From: Anaeramoeba flamelloides | Lineage: Eukaryota; Metamonada; Anaeramoebidae | Assembly: GCA_027625915.1 (NCBI GenBank) | Contig: JANTQA010000032.1 | Span: 15,640,001 to 15,704,000 of the forward strand | Reading direction: 5' to 3' | Length of the DNA: 64,000 nt | Shown here: positions 45,931-58,427 of the stretch, piece by piece | Layout of the letters: each line of letters begins with the position of its first letter | How positions within the stretch are numbered: the first letter of the stretch is position 1 | Made by a program: the position numbers and the translations under genes | The notes under the pieces: model-generated | Databases searched by the model: none | Told to the model about the DNA's origin: nothing | The model's input: the letters and a program-made list of their open reading frames with translations, nothing else

Positions 45931-48900
45931 ATTTATGTGATTGTAACAAAAAAATTTTCTTTTTTTTTTTTTGTTCCATTAGGATCTCTTTGTTATTTGA
46001 ATTTTGTGGCTCTTTCAGCGAAAAAAAAAAAACTAAAATTAATTTTGATCAATCAACTCTTGTTCTTATCCAAAAAAACAAACAAAGAAAATTCTCATAA
46101 AAAATTTATTTTTTATTTTTTTTTTTTAATTTTTCTTCTTTTTTCCTACACATTTTCTGAACCTTTGTTTATTTTTGAAACTCATGTTAATTGTTTTGAG
46201 GCAACCCTCTTTGGTACAACAAATTATTAGTTTGGTGGCTTGAAAACAACAGCAGCTTGTTGATTCACATATTTTTTTTTATAAAAAATTCTTTTTTTTT
46301 TGGAATTGCTTTTTAATTGAGTGACATTTCCTTATGTGGTATTGACAATTTGAAATTTCAGAATACTCTTAATTATAAAATAAAAAGATCAAAATTTTCA
46401 ATCAGCTTTTCAAAATACCTGACTAAGATTAAAATAAATCATCACAGTACCAAATTCTAAAAAGGAAAATTAATAATTCAAAATGATTTTAAGGGAGTAG
46501 TTTTTTTTAAAAATAAAATGAAATCTTGTCAAGATCTTAAAAATTGTTTGTTTTTGTAATTTATGTTTCGACTTATGAAACGGATGAGTTTACATCATCT
46601 AAACAATTTATTAATTTTAGTCTCTTTTTTGAAATCCAAAATTTGCATGTTTCCAAGATAAAACGAAAAAAAAAAACCTATTATTTTTATTAACAATTAA
46701 CTAAATTCTTGAAAATGGACAAACATATTTTTCTTTCTAAAATGATCAAAATAATGTGTGCACAAAGACAATAATACGTGTTTCAAAATATACTTAGTAC
46801 TTTTTTTTTCCTTCTTGTTCCAATGAAACATCCCAACTACTACCAAATAGTATACTTAAGTTCAAAACAATTTACAAAGTAAAAATCTCGATATTTTCAG
46901 TAAAATTAAAAATGAGAATGCTATTTTATTCAAATTTTTATATATTTTTTGATTTTTTTGAATTTTTTTGTTCTTTTCAATGATAAAAATTTTTTTAAAA
47001 AATTTACTCTATTTTTTGAGATAAATTTAGAAATTTGATCCTTCATTTTTAGAATTTCTATTTAAAAATTAGAACTCTAAGAAACCAATGTCATATTTTT
47101 TTAGTGTTTATTGTTAGTTTCTTTGGTTGTTTGAGGTATAGGCCTTCTAGAACAAAAAAAAACTCGCTTTTTATTTTGAAGCATGGATTAAATTTTTTTC
47201 CAGGCTTTATTTTGACAAAAGTATGTTGGAAAATATTGATTTCGAAATAAAATTTTTTATTTGGTTATTTTTTTTTAATGATTAATATTTTAATTCAAAT
47301 CTTAGCCAATAATACTAATTGTGGTATAGGTGATTTAAATAAATGAATATTTGATAGAAGTTTAACAAAAGTTTCTCAATGGAATTGAGATCTATTAAGT
47401 AAAATATTCTTTATTTGAAGTTTTGAAAAATATTCTTTTCCAGAAATAAATAATACCAAAAATTTTTCAATTTTGAAAATTTTTCCAACGCAAATTATTT
47501 GGTCTTATTCACAAGAATCCTTATAACAATTTGTTTTATTTTTAACAGAAAAAAAATGATTTTAAATTTTGAGGATAAAATTAACTAATTCCCAAATATC
47601 TTTTATACAATTTTATTTCAAAAAATCGAATTCCATCCTAGAATAAAAACAAAATTTCTGAGTAAAAATTTTACATGACTTTAAAACTTTAATTATTATA
47701 ACTATACTTCTTAAAAAAAAATATAATAATTTATTAAATCCCTTGAATAAATATTTTTTTGTTAACCAAACGTTTTATATCAAAAAGGAAAAAAAAGAAA
47801 TCGTTATATTAATATTACTGGTAACAAAGATGTTGATATTGTCTAATAACGATCTAAATGGTAATAAAAGGGGTAAAAACTTGTTATAATGTGAGAAATA
47901 AAATGAATTTAATGTTTTCTTTTTTTCAGAAATAATGGAAAAAAAAATTTGATTTCACAAAAAAAAATATTCTTTTTTTTTTTCGTAGTGGATCAGAATT
48001 TTTTGACACTAGGTATATACAAAATTTGTAAGTAGAGAATATCAAAAATAACATATTATAAAATTTTATCTTGTTTTCGTAGAAGAATAAACCCTTATGG
48101 AATTAAAAAATTGTAATTTTACATGAATTGAAAATGTTTTTTGGGAAAGCTGAATAAAAATTATGTTCAATTTATTTTGTAACAAATAGTATTGAAAATG
48201 TTCAAAATTGTAATTATTTCCAAAAAAAAAAATCATACACGTTTTTTTACACTTATTTATCTAGTAATTAGGAATAAAGTTTAAAGGCAACTTTCTCTTT
48301 GTTTTAGTACTCAAAAACTTTCAATCTGCAAATTTTTATTAGAGATATATTTTACTTTGAAGTCTTTTGTTTAATATATTTTACTTGGAGGTAACTAAAA
48401 ATTCTAAATAAAAATCAGATTTTGAGAATTAAAAAAATGATAATAGTCAAAAATTTCAACCCTATAACTATTTTGAAGACTTGTATCTACTAATTTTTTG
48501 AAATTAAAAATCCAAAATTGTGCAAAAATCTACACTTTGAAGACTTTACAACTGAATATAAGAATTTGGAAATGAAGTATGTCAGTTTCGTGCTATTCCA
48601 CTTTTTGAAAAATGTACACAAATTTGAACTATTTTTCTGAAATGTTATTGATTCTTTTAAACATCTAATCACTTATGTTATATTTTATTCAAAACTGAGG
48701 ATTTGTATCTAACTCAGAATGATATTGTGAAAGTTGGTTTTTTGATTAAAAAAAAATAAAAATATATATCATTCCTGAAACAAGCGTAAAAGCGGTTTTA
48801 ATTAGAAGATAGTGACTAAAAGGATACTTTTTCAATCGTATTTTTATGTATTGTCGACTGATCAATAAAAGATATGTGAAACTGAAATTACCCAAAATGT

Positions 48901-51264
48901 ATTACTACGAACTCTTAAAAATCTTTAAGCCAATTTTGTTGTTAGAAAAAAAATAGTAGTAACAAAAAATCTAAAAAAAAAAATCAAATTTAAATGTTAA
49001 TAATTAAATTTGAAATTTAGTAAAATTATGAATGTTCGAATATAGGTATTATGTGCTTTTTTGGATTTCTATTTTGATTACAATAAGCTGTTAAATTTTT
49101 GAGCTTGTTTTTTGTTTTAAAATAAGCAAAAAAAGACATTTAAAAATATTTGAAAAATGAGAATATATACATTAGTTTTAAAATTAAATTCGATTTGAAG
49201 TTTTTTTTTTTCCAGAATGGTTAATTGTTAAATTGCACTGAAAAATTAAATTTTTTAACAAATATTTTTTGCCTTGTTTTTTGCTAATCAATAAAGATAA
49301 TTGAAATTATTCAACTGGAGTATTAACCATTCTTAAAAACATAAAGTTAATTTCATTGAATAGGAAGTTTAGAGTTAAGAAATCCAACAAAGTCAATGAT
49401 CATAATGTTCACACTGAAATTTTCATTTTTGAATTTTGTAAAAATTATTAAATTTTGTTTTTATTTTGATTTTTTGTTTTCTATTTTCTTTCTAAAAATC
49501 ATTTAATTTTTGGACTTGAAATTTTTTTAATAATGAATTAAAAAAAAAAAAAAAGTAAAATAAAGATAGGAAAAGGAGATCTAAATTTAGTATTTTACAA
49601 TTCAAATCAATTTTATTTTTTTTAACCTTTTCATATTTTTTATATTGGATAGTTAAAGTAAATTTTCAAAAATTTTCAAATAATAGTAATCGGATAGTTG
49701 TAGAGTAAAAAAAATATTACTGGCTTTAAGAAAATCAAATATTTTTTTTTTTTTCAATTTAGTACGAATTGTTTTCTTTCAGTTCAAGATTTAAAATAAT
49801 TCAGTTTCATCTAATTTGTGGTTGTTCTTTTAAGCCTTGAGAAATATATTTCAAAAAATATATCTTGCTTAAATAAAATTTTGTGGAAAAAAAAATCTTT
49901 TTTTATAATATTTTCTACTACAAATATACAAAAGAGAATGTCTTTAACTTTAAAGTTTTTTTTTTCTAAATTTATCAGTTTTTCCAAAAACTCTAAAACT
50001 TTTCCAATACCTGTCCACCAGAACATGATTTTTTTATTAAAAAAATGTATTTAATACAAAAAATTCAATTTAATAAACAAATAAAAATGTTTGGGGTTGT
50101 TTTGTTTTGTTTTTTAATTAAGGGAATAATCTCTATTAAATTATTTTACTTAAATTTAAGAGATTGGGAAAAAAAAAATACCAATTACTTAGATTTGAAA
50201 ACTCCTTTTTATTTTCAATATTAAAAATATTTCTAGATAAGGAATCCTTATTCAGAAATTGGTCAAAAAAATATAATAGAGACAAGTAACTTAATTAAAA
50301 ACCAAAACAAAACAACTCCAAAAATTGATATTCTTTTATTTAATTGATTTTTTGTTATTATAAACATCGTGTTTTTTCGACAAGAAACCACCTTATTGTT
50401 GACACGCAATAGAAAAGTTTTATAGTTTTTTAAAAAACTGATAAATTTAGAAAAAAAAAACTTTTAATATTAAGACCTCAATTTTTGCAAATATTTAAAA
50501 AAGTTTAGAAAAAGTATTTAAAAAAAAATTAAACTTTTATTATTTTCATTTTAATCTATTAAAATAACATTTGTGTTTAATTTCTAAAAAAAAAGAATTC
50601 AAAAAAAAAGTTTTTATGGGCGTTCCTCTTTTAAAATTTGAAAACTCTCAATTTCAAAATTTATATTATTTTTTGAAAAATTTTCAAAAAATAAACAATA
50701 AAATAAATAAATATTAAATACCCCAAAGTAACCAACGATGATCTTCAAAAAATGATAAATTTATAATTTTTAGATACCCCAAAAAATTCCCTTTACAATT
50801 AAAAAACACTCCCTTTCTAATCTTTACAATTTTCTTTATAATCAAATGATACCGATTTATTACCAAAAGTTTTCATATAATACACAATGATCAAAATATT
50901 TTCCTTCTTTTAACAATTTTTTTATTTACAAATTTCAAGCATTTTTTAGCTAAACACATTCTTGTTTGATGCTCAACAATATATATCCGGTGAAAATAAT
51001 ATTATAGATGAATTATTTGAAAAAAAAGGTAATAAGACAATTTTCAGATCTGTTTCGAATTATTAGGTGTTTTTAAAAAGTTGGTAATGTTTGGTTGAAA
51101 ATATTCTGTTTTTAAAAATTGAAATAGAAATGTAAACTATCTCTCAACTGTTTATAATGTTTCGTTTCATTGAAATAAAATATATAAAAGTCTAAAAATA
51201 AGTTTACTAAGAAAATGAAAATGAAAAAAGATTTTATTTTTTTTTATTTGACTCTTTACAAATA
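45931..51264. other. Gene-free region
   Basis: 5.3 kb with no supportable gene; the longest open frames (60-97 codons) are T- or A-run products. Contains one TTAA-flanked MITE (50122-50290). Otherwise I see only A/T runs. Confidence 0.6.
50122..50290. mobile_element. TTAA-flanked MITE, family B, copy 2 (169 bp)
   Basis: TTAA at 50118-50121 and 50291-50294. Left end GGGAATAATCTCTATTAAAT; the right end is more diverged. Shares CTTAGATTTGAAA and AATATTAAAAATATTTCTAG with 43271-43442. Confidence 0.8.
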
Positions 51265-53499
51265 ATGTTTCGTAAACCAAGAAGAAGAAACAAAAATAGA
51301 AAAGTGCTAAATTTGAATAATTTAGAAAAATCTAAGACCCCAACGTTTTCTTCAAATATGATTGGTTTGTCTTTTCAAGAGGACTCAAATATGGATAATG
51401 TAGATTCTGAAGAAGCGTTCTTTCAAAAAAGAAAAAAAAAAAGGTCAAATCTCCGAACAAAGCCAATTACCATGAATAAGAAGAATTTTGTAACCCAATC
51501 TTCAAATCGTTATGATCAAAAGTCTCTTCAACAATTAAAAAAAGAGGCACTAACAAACAAAAAACGTAATCAAAAGTTTCTACAAAAAACGAAGGAAAAA
51601 CAAAAAAAAAACGAGAAACAAAAACAAAAAGAAAAACAAAAAGAAAAAGAAAAACAAAAACAAAAGGAAAAACAAAATGAACAACAACACTTTCAAGTGT
51701 ACAGACCAAACAATCTAAAAAACGCAGAGGAAACCCTTATTCCAAGCGAAATTGAGGTTGAGAATTTGAAAATTAAAAGATCCAAATTAAAGAAATCTGT
51801 CTTACATTCCGAAACCTTTATTCCGCTCCAAAATGATAACAAACCAAACAGCGAAAACGATTTACCAGATTCTGAAGTTGATCAAAGTATTGTCCGAGAA
51901 ATGCAAGAGGAGGGCGAATTAGAAAAAGAAATATTTGAGGATCAATTAGGCTCAAGAATAAGGTTTGGCAACCCAAAACAATTCTATGAAAAATATGAAA
52001 AAAATACTCAGCTGGATTATAAGAAAAGCATTGGCGATGGTCTCATAAAAGCAAACACACAAGAAAATGGGCTTGATTTGAAAAAAGAAGAAGAAGAGGA
52101 GGAGGAGGAACTCCATTTTAAAGAAGATCATGAGCAATTTTTAGAATGGGAAGATGAAAAAATCAAGAACTCTGGTTTTATTTCACGAAGGATCCAACAA
52201 GGAGAAATTAGCAAGGTTTTTAATAATAGGAAAGAGCAAGAAGACAATTTTAAAAGAAAAAAGAAGGAAAAGAAAATGAAGAAAAAAATTGCATTATCTT
52301 CCATACTTGGCAAGATCAACAAAACAGTTGAATTAAATAAGAACAAGAACGAGATCTTGATCGGCAAAATAGAGAAACTGAACGAGAGTGTAAATTTCAA
52401 TGACAGCAATGAACAATGGGAAGAATTAGAATTGAAGTATCAATTATTGCAACAATATCGGAGATTCTTTATTGAATATGCAGATTGCTGGTCAAGGAAG
52501 CTGATTGTAATCCAGCATTGTGAAGAGCAGTTAATTAAAAATCGAGAATTATATTCAAATTTATTAAATAAAACAATACAAAAAACTTTGTTTGGCAATG
52601 AGCATATCAGTAATTTTAATAATAATAATCGATTTTTCAACAGCAATGATAACACAAACTTTCACAATCGCGATCGCAATCACAATGTGAATTTAAATTT
52701 AAATACATTAAAAAAAATCCAAACAGAATATGAAGAGATCAAAAGTATTGCAAATCGGGAATTGGTTGATGTTTACCCAGAATATAAGTCAATACAAACG
52801 CTAATCCAAAAAATTGAAGAATTTAAAGCTGGATTTGCGAAGGAATACAATGAAACCTATTTTTCAATGAACTTAATAAAAATATTCATGCCAATAATTA
52901 GATTTAAAATGATCTCTTGGGATTTCCAAAATTATGATAAAAATTTATCCGACTTTGAATGGTTTCAAGAATTGTCAAATTTTCTAATGAATACAAAGAA
53001 GGACAAAAATGAGCAGGAGATCATCCCAAATGTTATTGAAAAGCTATTAGGTAGACAAATTTCTCATTTTTTTACAAATTGTTGGGTTTTTAATATTGAA
53101 AAAAATAATTTATTCGCAGTCTCCTTATGGAAATTATTAAATGCCTATTTTGACTTGCAAAATTCTCAATTTTTGAAAATGATCCTAAATCAGATCATTT
53201 CCAAACTGAATTTTGAAATCAGTTGCTTTTTACAAATTAAATCTGATCGCATACAATCAATAGATTTACAAAATCATATTTTTACAATTCTAAAAAATGC
53301 CTTTTATTGGGTTGATACCTTGCAGAGCAATTATAAAGATTCCTTAATTTTGCAAATTGTTAATAAAATCGAAGAAAAATTGTCACCTTTATTACAATTA
53401 AATATCAATATGGGTATTGATAAAAAAGAATTAATCAAAATTATACATCCTAAAGTTTTTGAAAAATGTATAAATTTATTAAATGTTATTTATGATTAA
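51265..53499 (+). CDS. GCFC-domain protein, PAXBP1/GCFC2 family
   Basis: 744 aa, single exon, TAA stop. The N-terminus is basic and low complexity (MFRKPRRRNKNRKV, then KEKQKEKEKQKQK at aa ~115-135), as in the family's disordered nuclear-localising region. Acidic and Lys-rich stretches follow to about aa 370. The C-terminal half carries the GCFC domain (about aa 480-740), with NRELVDVYPEY, then FAKEYNETYFSMNLIKIFMPIIRFKMISWD, which aligns with the [30 protein letters not shown] motif of animal PAXBP1. Human members are 781-917 aa. Members associate with the late or intron-lariat spliceosome and were first described as putative GC-rich DNA-binding factors. Nuclear location is inferred. PAXBP1 versus GCFC2 cannot be separated from this sequence. 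Confidence 0.88.
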   Translation: MFRKPRRRNKNRKVLNLNNLEKSKTPTFSSNMIGLSFQEDSNMDNVDSEEAFFQKRKKKRSNLRTKPITMNKKNFVTQSSNRYDQKSLQQLKKEALTNKKRNQKFLQKTKEKQKKNEKQKQKEKQKEKEKQKQKEKQNEQQHFQVYRPNNLKNAEETLIPSEIEVENLKIKRSKLKKSVLHSETFIPLQNDNKPNSENDLPDSEVDQSIVREMQEEGELEKEIFEDQLGSRIRFGNPKQFYEKYEKNTQLDYKKSIGDGLIKANTQENGLDLKKEEEEEEEELHFKEDHEQFLEWEDEKIKNSGFISRRIQQGEISKVFNNRKEQEDNFKRKKKEKKMKKKIALSSILGKINKTVELNKNKNEILIGKIEKLNESVNFNDSNEQWEELELKYQLLQQYRRFFIEYADCWSRKLIVIQHCEEQLIKNRELYSNLLNKTIQKTLFGNEHISNFNNNNRFFNSNDNTNFHNRDRNHNVNLNLNTLKKIQTEYEEIKSIANRELVDVYPEYKSIQTLIQKIEEFKAGFAKEYNETYFSMNLIKIFMPIIRFKMISWDFQNYDKNLSDFEWFQELSNFLMNTKKDKNEQEIIPNVIEKLLGRQISHFFTNCWVFNIEKNNLFAVSLWKLLNAYFDLQNSQFLKMILNQIISKLNFEISCFLQIKSDRIQSIDLQNHIFTILKNAFYWVDTLQSNYKDSLILQIVNKIEEKLSPLLQLNINMGIDKKELIKIIHPKVFEKCINLLNVIYD

Positions 53500-55808
53500 A
53501 TAAATTAATAGATATGTTGTTATTTTTTTATTTTGTTTTTATGCTTTGTGTTTTTCTTTTTTTTGTTGTTTTTTTATAAAATGTTAAAAAATTCTTTTTT
53601 TTTTTTTTTTTTGTAATGATTGAAGAAGTGTAAATTACCCTCGAGATGATTTTTTAGACTCAAATTTCCTTTTCAGATATGTTAAAAGTATAATCATGAA
53701 TTTTACTGTTATTAATTAATGAAAATAATTTCCAACTGTTTTGGTTTAAAAATTAATTCATAAAGATTTATGTCATGTAAATTTATTTTGAAATATTAAT
53801 AGTCATTTCGATGATAACATGTATTATCATAATATTAGTAATAAATTCGTGAGAGGCTGAAAAAATTGGGATTAATTCTAATTTTTTATTAAAAAAAAAA
53901 ATAATGAAAATTGATAAAATCACAATATAACACAAAATCACAATAAGGTATAAAATTATTTTTTTGAAATCAACTAACAAAAAAATCCCACAAGTCTATA
54001 AAGTTGTGTGACTTTTATAACTTTTTTAAATTTTAAAAATATTGGATAAAGTTTAAAGTGTTGTGAATTATCTTCAAGTGTTTGAAAGGTTTGAAAATCA
54101 TTAAGTTTTCAAAAAGAAATGAGTTTGTTTATTGTGGTTTAAAAAACAATTTTTCTTTTCATTTTCAATTTTTTTTTGAACTATTGTAAAAATTCTCAAG
54201 TAAATTTTATGATCAAATAAATAATCATCAATTTCAACAATGTACTTTGATATAAAATTGATGTATGTTTATTTTAGAATGGGAGTATTACCTTAGACCA
54301 GTTAGTTAACTAAAAATAATAAGTTTAAATTTTCGATCTTTTTTGTGATCTGTCAAAAACAAAAAACATCAAAGCTCTAGTTGTGTTTTCTATACAATAC
54401 AAAGATCTGAAGAAGAAGAATAAAAATGGAAAAGAAATTTACAAAAAATCTGAATAATTGGTAATAATCGGGCAAGGAAGTTAAAAAAGTTTTTGAAAAT
54501 TTATTCAACTCCTTTTCAACTTTATGAGAATAAATAAAATGTTTTCACCCAAGAACATATTCTTTAAAGAACATTTGATGGGTTGTTTGTTTTGTAAGTG
54601 TTTTGATTCAAGGATTTTTATTACGGTATTATTGACTTGAAAAGAATTTATTTGTCTTTTTTTATTTAGTGTATTGATATCAAAGGATCGAAATTGGCAT
54701 GTCAATCATATTAAAATAAAATACCTATAAAAAAATCTTTGATCTGCCCTTAATTGAATCAAGAATCTTTTTTTTTTGTTTTTTTAAAGAATAACTTTTT
54801 TTTTCTATACCTTGTTTTTTTTACTTAAACAAAATTTTACTTTTTTAACAAATTATTTCTCAATTAGCCCCAAAAACCATTGACTGTTATATTGTATTTT
54901 ACTATTTATCTTTCAATATTTTGGTATTTCTCACAATTTTTTAAATAATTATCATGATTTTATTGAAATACATGATTTTTGATATTATCGCTAATTTCGA
55001 ACCTTTGCCTTTACTGATATTTTATATCTCAAGGATAAAATTTTTAAGAATTTTTATTTTTTTTAATGATAAAATATATTTATAAATTTTTTAAATACAC
55101 TTAATTTTAAAATTGTTGAACTTGTTGAATACCTAGAGTTTTTTGAATAGGAAATAATTTATTTTTTTTTTTTTTCAAATATTATTAAATATTATAGTTG
55201 ATTGTCATTTTTTTATCATTTTTTTTCAATCTCCTTTTTCAAAAACCGCATCAACAAAAGGTTGTCTGAAAGGTAAAAATGATTACTCTGCAATCCTAAC
55301 CTAAATACTTGGTTCAAAAATATAACTTAAAGATATTCCAAAAAAGTTAATTTTAAAAAAATGACCATTTTTTGCTTTTCTATTGGTATTATGGCTTTAA
55401 GATTGAAATGTCTCTAAACATTTGGCAATAGTATCTTAAAAATCAAATTCTTGATAAAAAAAAATGTAAATTCTCAGAAAATAATGTACTCAATAAATAA
55501 ATATAAAATTAAAATTGAATAAATGAATCTCAAAAATGGATTTAGGCAAAGCAATTAACAAAAAAAAAAAAAAAACAACATTCCTAATCATTTTTTTCAA
55601 GAAAGTGCCCATAAATTAATAAATAAAATTCTAATTTTTTACAAAAAGGGTAAAAAAATAACAAAAAAATTATTGAATGTTCTATAAGATAATATCATTT
55701 ATTTAATAATTGTAAAATTAATAATTTTATTCTATATCTAAAATAAAAAAATACAACAATCATTTAAGTGAAAAAAAGTCAAAATAGAAAAAAAAAATCT
55801 TAATATTT
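53500..55808. other. Gap between convergent genes
   Basis: 2.3 kb between the 3' ends of the GCFC-family gene and TSR1. Nothing beyond A/T runs and short chance frames is seen. Confidence 0.65.
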
Positions 55809-58427
55809 TTAAAATTTAATTTCTTCTGGATCATTCTCCAAAGCGTTTGTATATTGAGCCCATAGTGGGAAAACTCTTTTATATAAAGTCATACAAACTG
55901 TATCTTGAGGATTTAGAACGCCATCGAAAGTAGCTTTAAATCTACCATGTGAACCGAGTGATTTAAGTATTGATCCAACTCTACCCTTTTTTGTCCATAG
56001 TTCTATAGGTTTAAAATATTTGACATCCTTTGGATAGAAAAACATGTATCTGATGACTGCAGTGCGTTTTGTGGATCGGAAAATATAGCCGGCTAAAATG
56101 ATTTTTTTTATTAATAATCTATCTGGGTCAACTTTATCAAGATTACCACAGGCAACCAATCTGCCGTAATTTGGATCATTATAAATTTCATCATCAAATT
56201 CATTTTCATCCTCTTCATCAAGATCGTAATCCTTCTCTTTTTCTTTCTCTTTTTCTATTTCAGTTTCATTCATTTGCTTTTGTTCTTGGTTTCCTTGTTC
56301 AGTGATATCGTTCAAAATTTGCCCCTTTTCAAGGTATTCTTTGATTAATTTTTTCCGTCTTTTCTTGGATTTTTCTTGATAGTTTTGTTCTTTTTTATTT
56401 CTTCTTATTTGATCAAACTTTTTGTCTTGGTCTCTTTTAAATAAAAGAATTGGGCAGGGTTTAATGATTATTGGCATATACACAGACATAATTGAGACTT
56501 TGACGTTGTGGAAAAAGCGCTGGTATTTACACCTTTGGTTGTCTTTTGTTTTTTCGTTAAAAATGACATTTGCCACAAATCTCCGGAACCCGCAGTTCAA
56601 AACGAATCTTTCCTTTGAGGCAATAGGATCGGTATAGGAAAAGTGTCTCGAGACAACGAAGTGGACGGTGGAATATTTGTTTTCATAGGGAAGCAAGCCC
56701 GAAACATAAAGGACTTGGCGTGATTTCAGCTCATCGAAAATTTCGCTTGTGGCGTCTTTAATGTATATTCGAATATAGGTGCCCTTAATAATGGAGAGCA
56801 TTGTGCCGTTCATACTCTCGTTAACAATTTCCTTCACGGCCTTCCCATAATTGTCAAAGCGGAAGAGCTTTTTATAATCCTGAGGCAAGTTTTTAAATGG
56901 ATCCCATTTCGATCGAAGAAACGACTTCAGCCCGCGATAGCGCTGGAACCGATCCTTGGCGAGCTGATCAGTGGGGGTGTCCATTTCATCGGGGAACTCC
57001 ATGTCCTCGCGATTTCTCTCGCTTAACGAGATAGTTTTATGGCTGGTTCTCAGCTGGGAAAGTAAATCGTCTTCGTCTTCTTCCATTTCCTCTTCCTCTT
57101 CGCCGCTTTCAATCCCGTCTTCCTCATAGAGGTAATTGTTGCCGTTCTTGTTCCTATTAATTTTGATCGCCTCGCCATTTTCGTTCAGGTCATATTCGAT
57201 GTTGTCGATCTCCAAATTGTTCAATTCATTCATTTCGTCTAATTCATCTTGCGAATTATCGTCTTCGGAATAAGAATCATTGAACATTTTTAAAGATTCT
57301 TGAATTTTGACGTCGGACTCACATAGAATGAGATCGCCCTTGGTTTCTTCATTCATATTAATTTCCTTATTAAGCCTTTGGTTTTTTTTATTTTTTTTTT
57401 TGTTGTTTTTTGGAACAAATTCACAGGGCTCTTTGATCTTGACAATTTTGGTCATTTGGAAATCGCCAACGTCTGGAATGTTTAAAAGACCATTGACAGA
57501 TAATGTGGAGCCTCTTAGATAGCCGTCAATGGTTAATTGGTTTTCATTTGAATCCCAACCAACATTTTCGATCAGCATATATGGCCGAATTTCTCTCCAT
57601 TGGAGCGTTTTGATTTTGATCTGGGAAAGTGAGCGTAACAGTTCAGAAACACCACAGCTCATTAACAGTTTTTGAATTTTGTTTCTATTTTTGTTGTAGA
57701 TCTCTTTGGTCTCCATTAATTTATTAAAATTGGACAGCTCGTCTTCGACAGTGAAGGTTTTGATTTTTTTATCAAAATGATGTTGGAAATGCTTGACGTG
57801 TGCATTGCAGGTACTCTTGCGATCACGTTCGGGATACTTTGTAAACCCTGTAAAGACACCAATGTGTGTTGGTAGCCCATTGTTTTTGATTGTTGAAATA
57901 ATTAGTTCGCCAAGCTCGGAAATGGCTTCTCCGGCCTGGTTCATAAACAGAAGCAGATCAGATACTTTGCTCAGCTCCAGGGCAGACTCAAGGTTATGCT
58001 TCCCACAAATGAAGGTGAACCTTTGTTTATTCCGTCTTGACAAGACAGTGATGGGCTGGTATGGAATGAAGCCTTCTAATTTGGGATCATTCGTCATGAC
58101 CTCGCACCCCCTCAGGAGCTGCTCGAAGAGGAACATTGGATCTGCGACGGGATCAATGGGGATGATCGAGACGATCTTTGGTGGCGCGGCGCCAAGGCCC
58201 AAACGCCTCTTTTGCGTGATCGCGAGCTGCCTTTTGTTTTCCCTCAGCTGCTTTTGGTAATTGAGCCTCTCCTGCTTCCTCTTGCTCAGACTAAGCAATT
58301 TTGATTGCACCTTGATGTTCTGCTTTGTTTTGGACGTGATCTTTCCACCAACTTTTTTCTTTCTTTTAGAGCCTCCTTTAAATGGCTTGTTCACTTGTTT
58401 TAAACTTGTTCTATGCGTATAGCTCAT
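55809..58427 (-). CDS. TSR1: Ribosome biogenesis factor TSR1
   Basis: 872 aa (human 804), single exon, TAA stop. TSR1 binds pre-40S particles and blocks premature subunit joining during small-subunit maturation. The N-terminus (SYTHRTSLKQVNKPFKGGSK) is the family's basic start. It is followed by a GTPase-like domain with no P-loop GxxxxGKS motif, as is normal for TSR1 and unlike its relative BMS1. The AARP2CN region is about aa 240-330 (QIKIKTLQWREIRPYMLIEN). An acidic insert with runs of D/E follows (aa ~390-460). Then comes the family hallmark FPDEMDTPTDQLAKDRFQRYRGLKSF, with NLPQDYKKLFRF, and the C-terminal domain containing CGFRRFVANVIF, VDPDRLLIKKIILAGYIF, AVIRYMFF and LYKRVFPLWAQY. A second acidic/Lys insert lies near aa 700-740. 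The 5' two-thirds is far richer in G+C than anything else in the window. Confidence 0.97.
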   Translation of the reverse strand: MSYTHRTSLKQVNKPFKGGSKRKKKVGGKITSKTKQNIKVQSKLLSLSKRKQERLNYQKQLRENKRQLAITQKRRLGLGAAPPKIVSIIPIDPVADPMFLFEQLLRGCEVMTNDPKLEGFIPYQPITVLSRRNKQRFTFICGKHNLESALELSKVSDLLLFMNQAGEAISELGELIISTIKNNGLPTHIGVFTGFTKYPERDRKSTCNAHVKHFQHHFDKKIKTFTVEDELSNFNKLMETKEIYNKNRNKIQKLLMSCGVSELLRSLSQIKIKTLQWREIRPYMLIENVGWDSNENQLTIDGYLRGSTLSVNGLLNIPDVGDFQMTKIVKIKEPCEFVPKNNKKKNKKNQRLNKEINMNEETKGDLILCESDVKIQESLKMFNDSYSEDDNSQDELDEMNELNNLEIDNIEYDLNENGEAIKINRNKNGNNYLYEEDGIESGEEEEEMEEDEDDLLSQLRTSHKTISLSERNREDMEFPDEMDTPTDQLAKDRFQRYRGLKSFLRSKWDPFKNLPQDYKKLFRFDNYGKAVKEIVNESMNGTMLSIIKGTYIRIYIKDATSEIFDELKSRQVLYVSGLLPYENKYSTVHFVVSRHFSYTDPIASKERFVLNCGFRRFVANVIFNEKTKDNQRCKYQRFFHNVKVSIMSVYMPIIIKPCPILLFKRDQDKKFDQIRRNKKEQNYQEKSKKRRKKLIKEYLEKGQILNDITEQGNQEQKQMNETEIEKEKEKEKDYDLDEEDENEFDDEIYNDPNYGRLVACGNLDKVDPDRLLIKKIILAGYIFRSTKRTAVIRYMFFYPKDVKYFKPIELWTKKGRVGSILKSLGSHGRFKATFDGVLNPQDTVCMTLYKRVFPLWAQYTNALENDPEEIKF
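56450..58390. other. G+C-rich island within TSR1
   Basis: Sampled 60-base rows reach 36/60 (56941-57000) and 38/60 (58141-58200) G+C, whereas flanking DNA is mostly below one quarter. The rise is in synonymous positions of an ordinary conserved gene, and the last ~600 bases of the coding region (55809-56440) fall back to A+T-rich. Confidence 0.85.
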
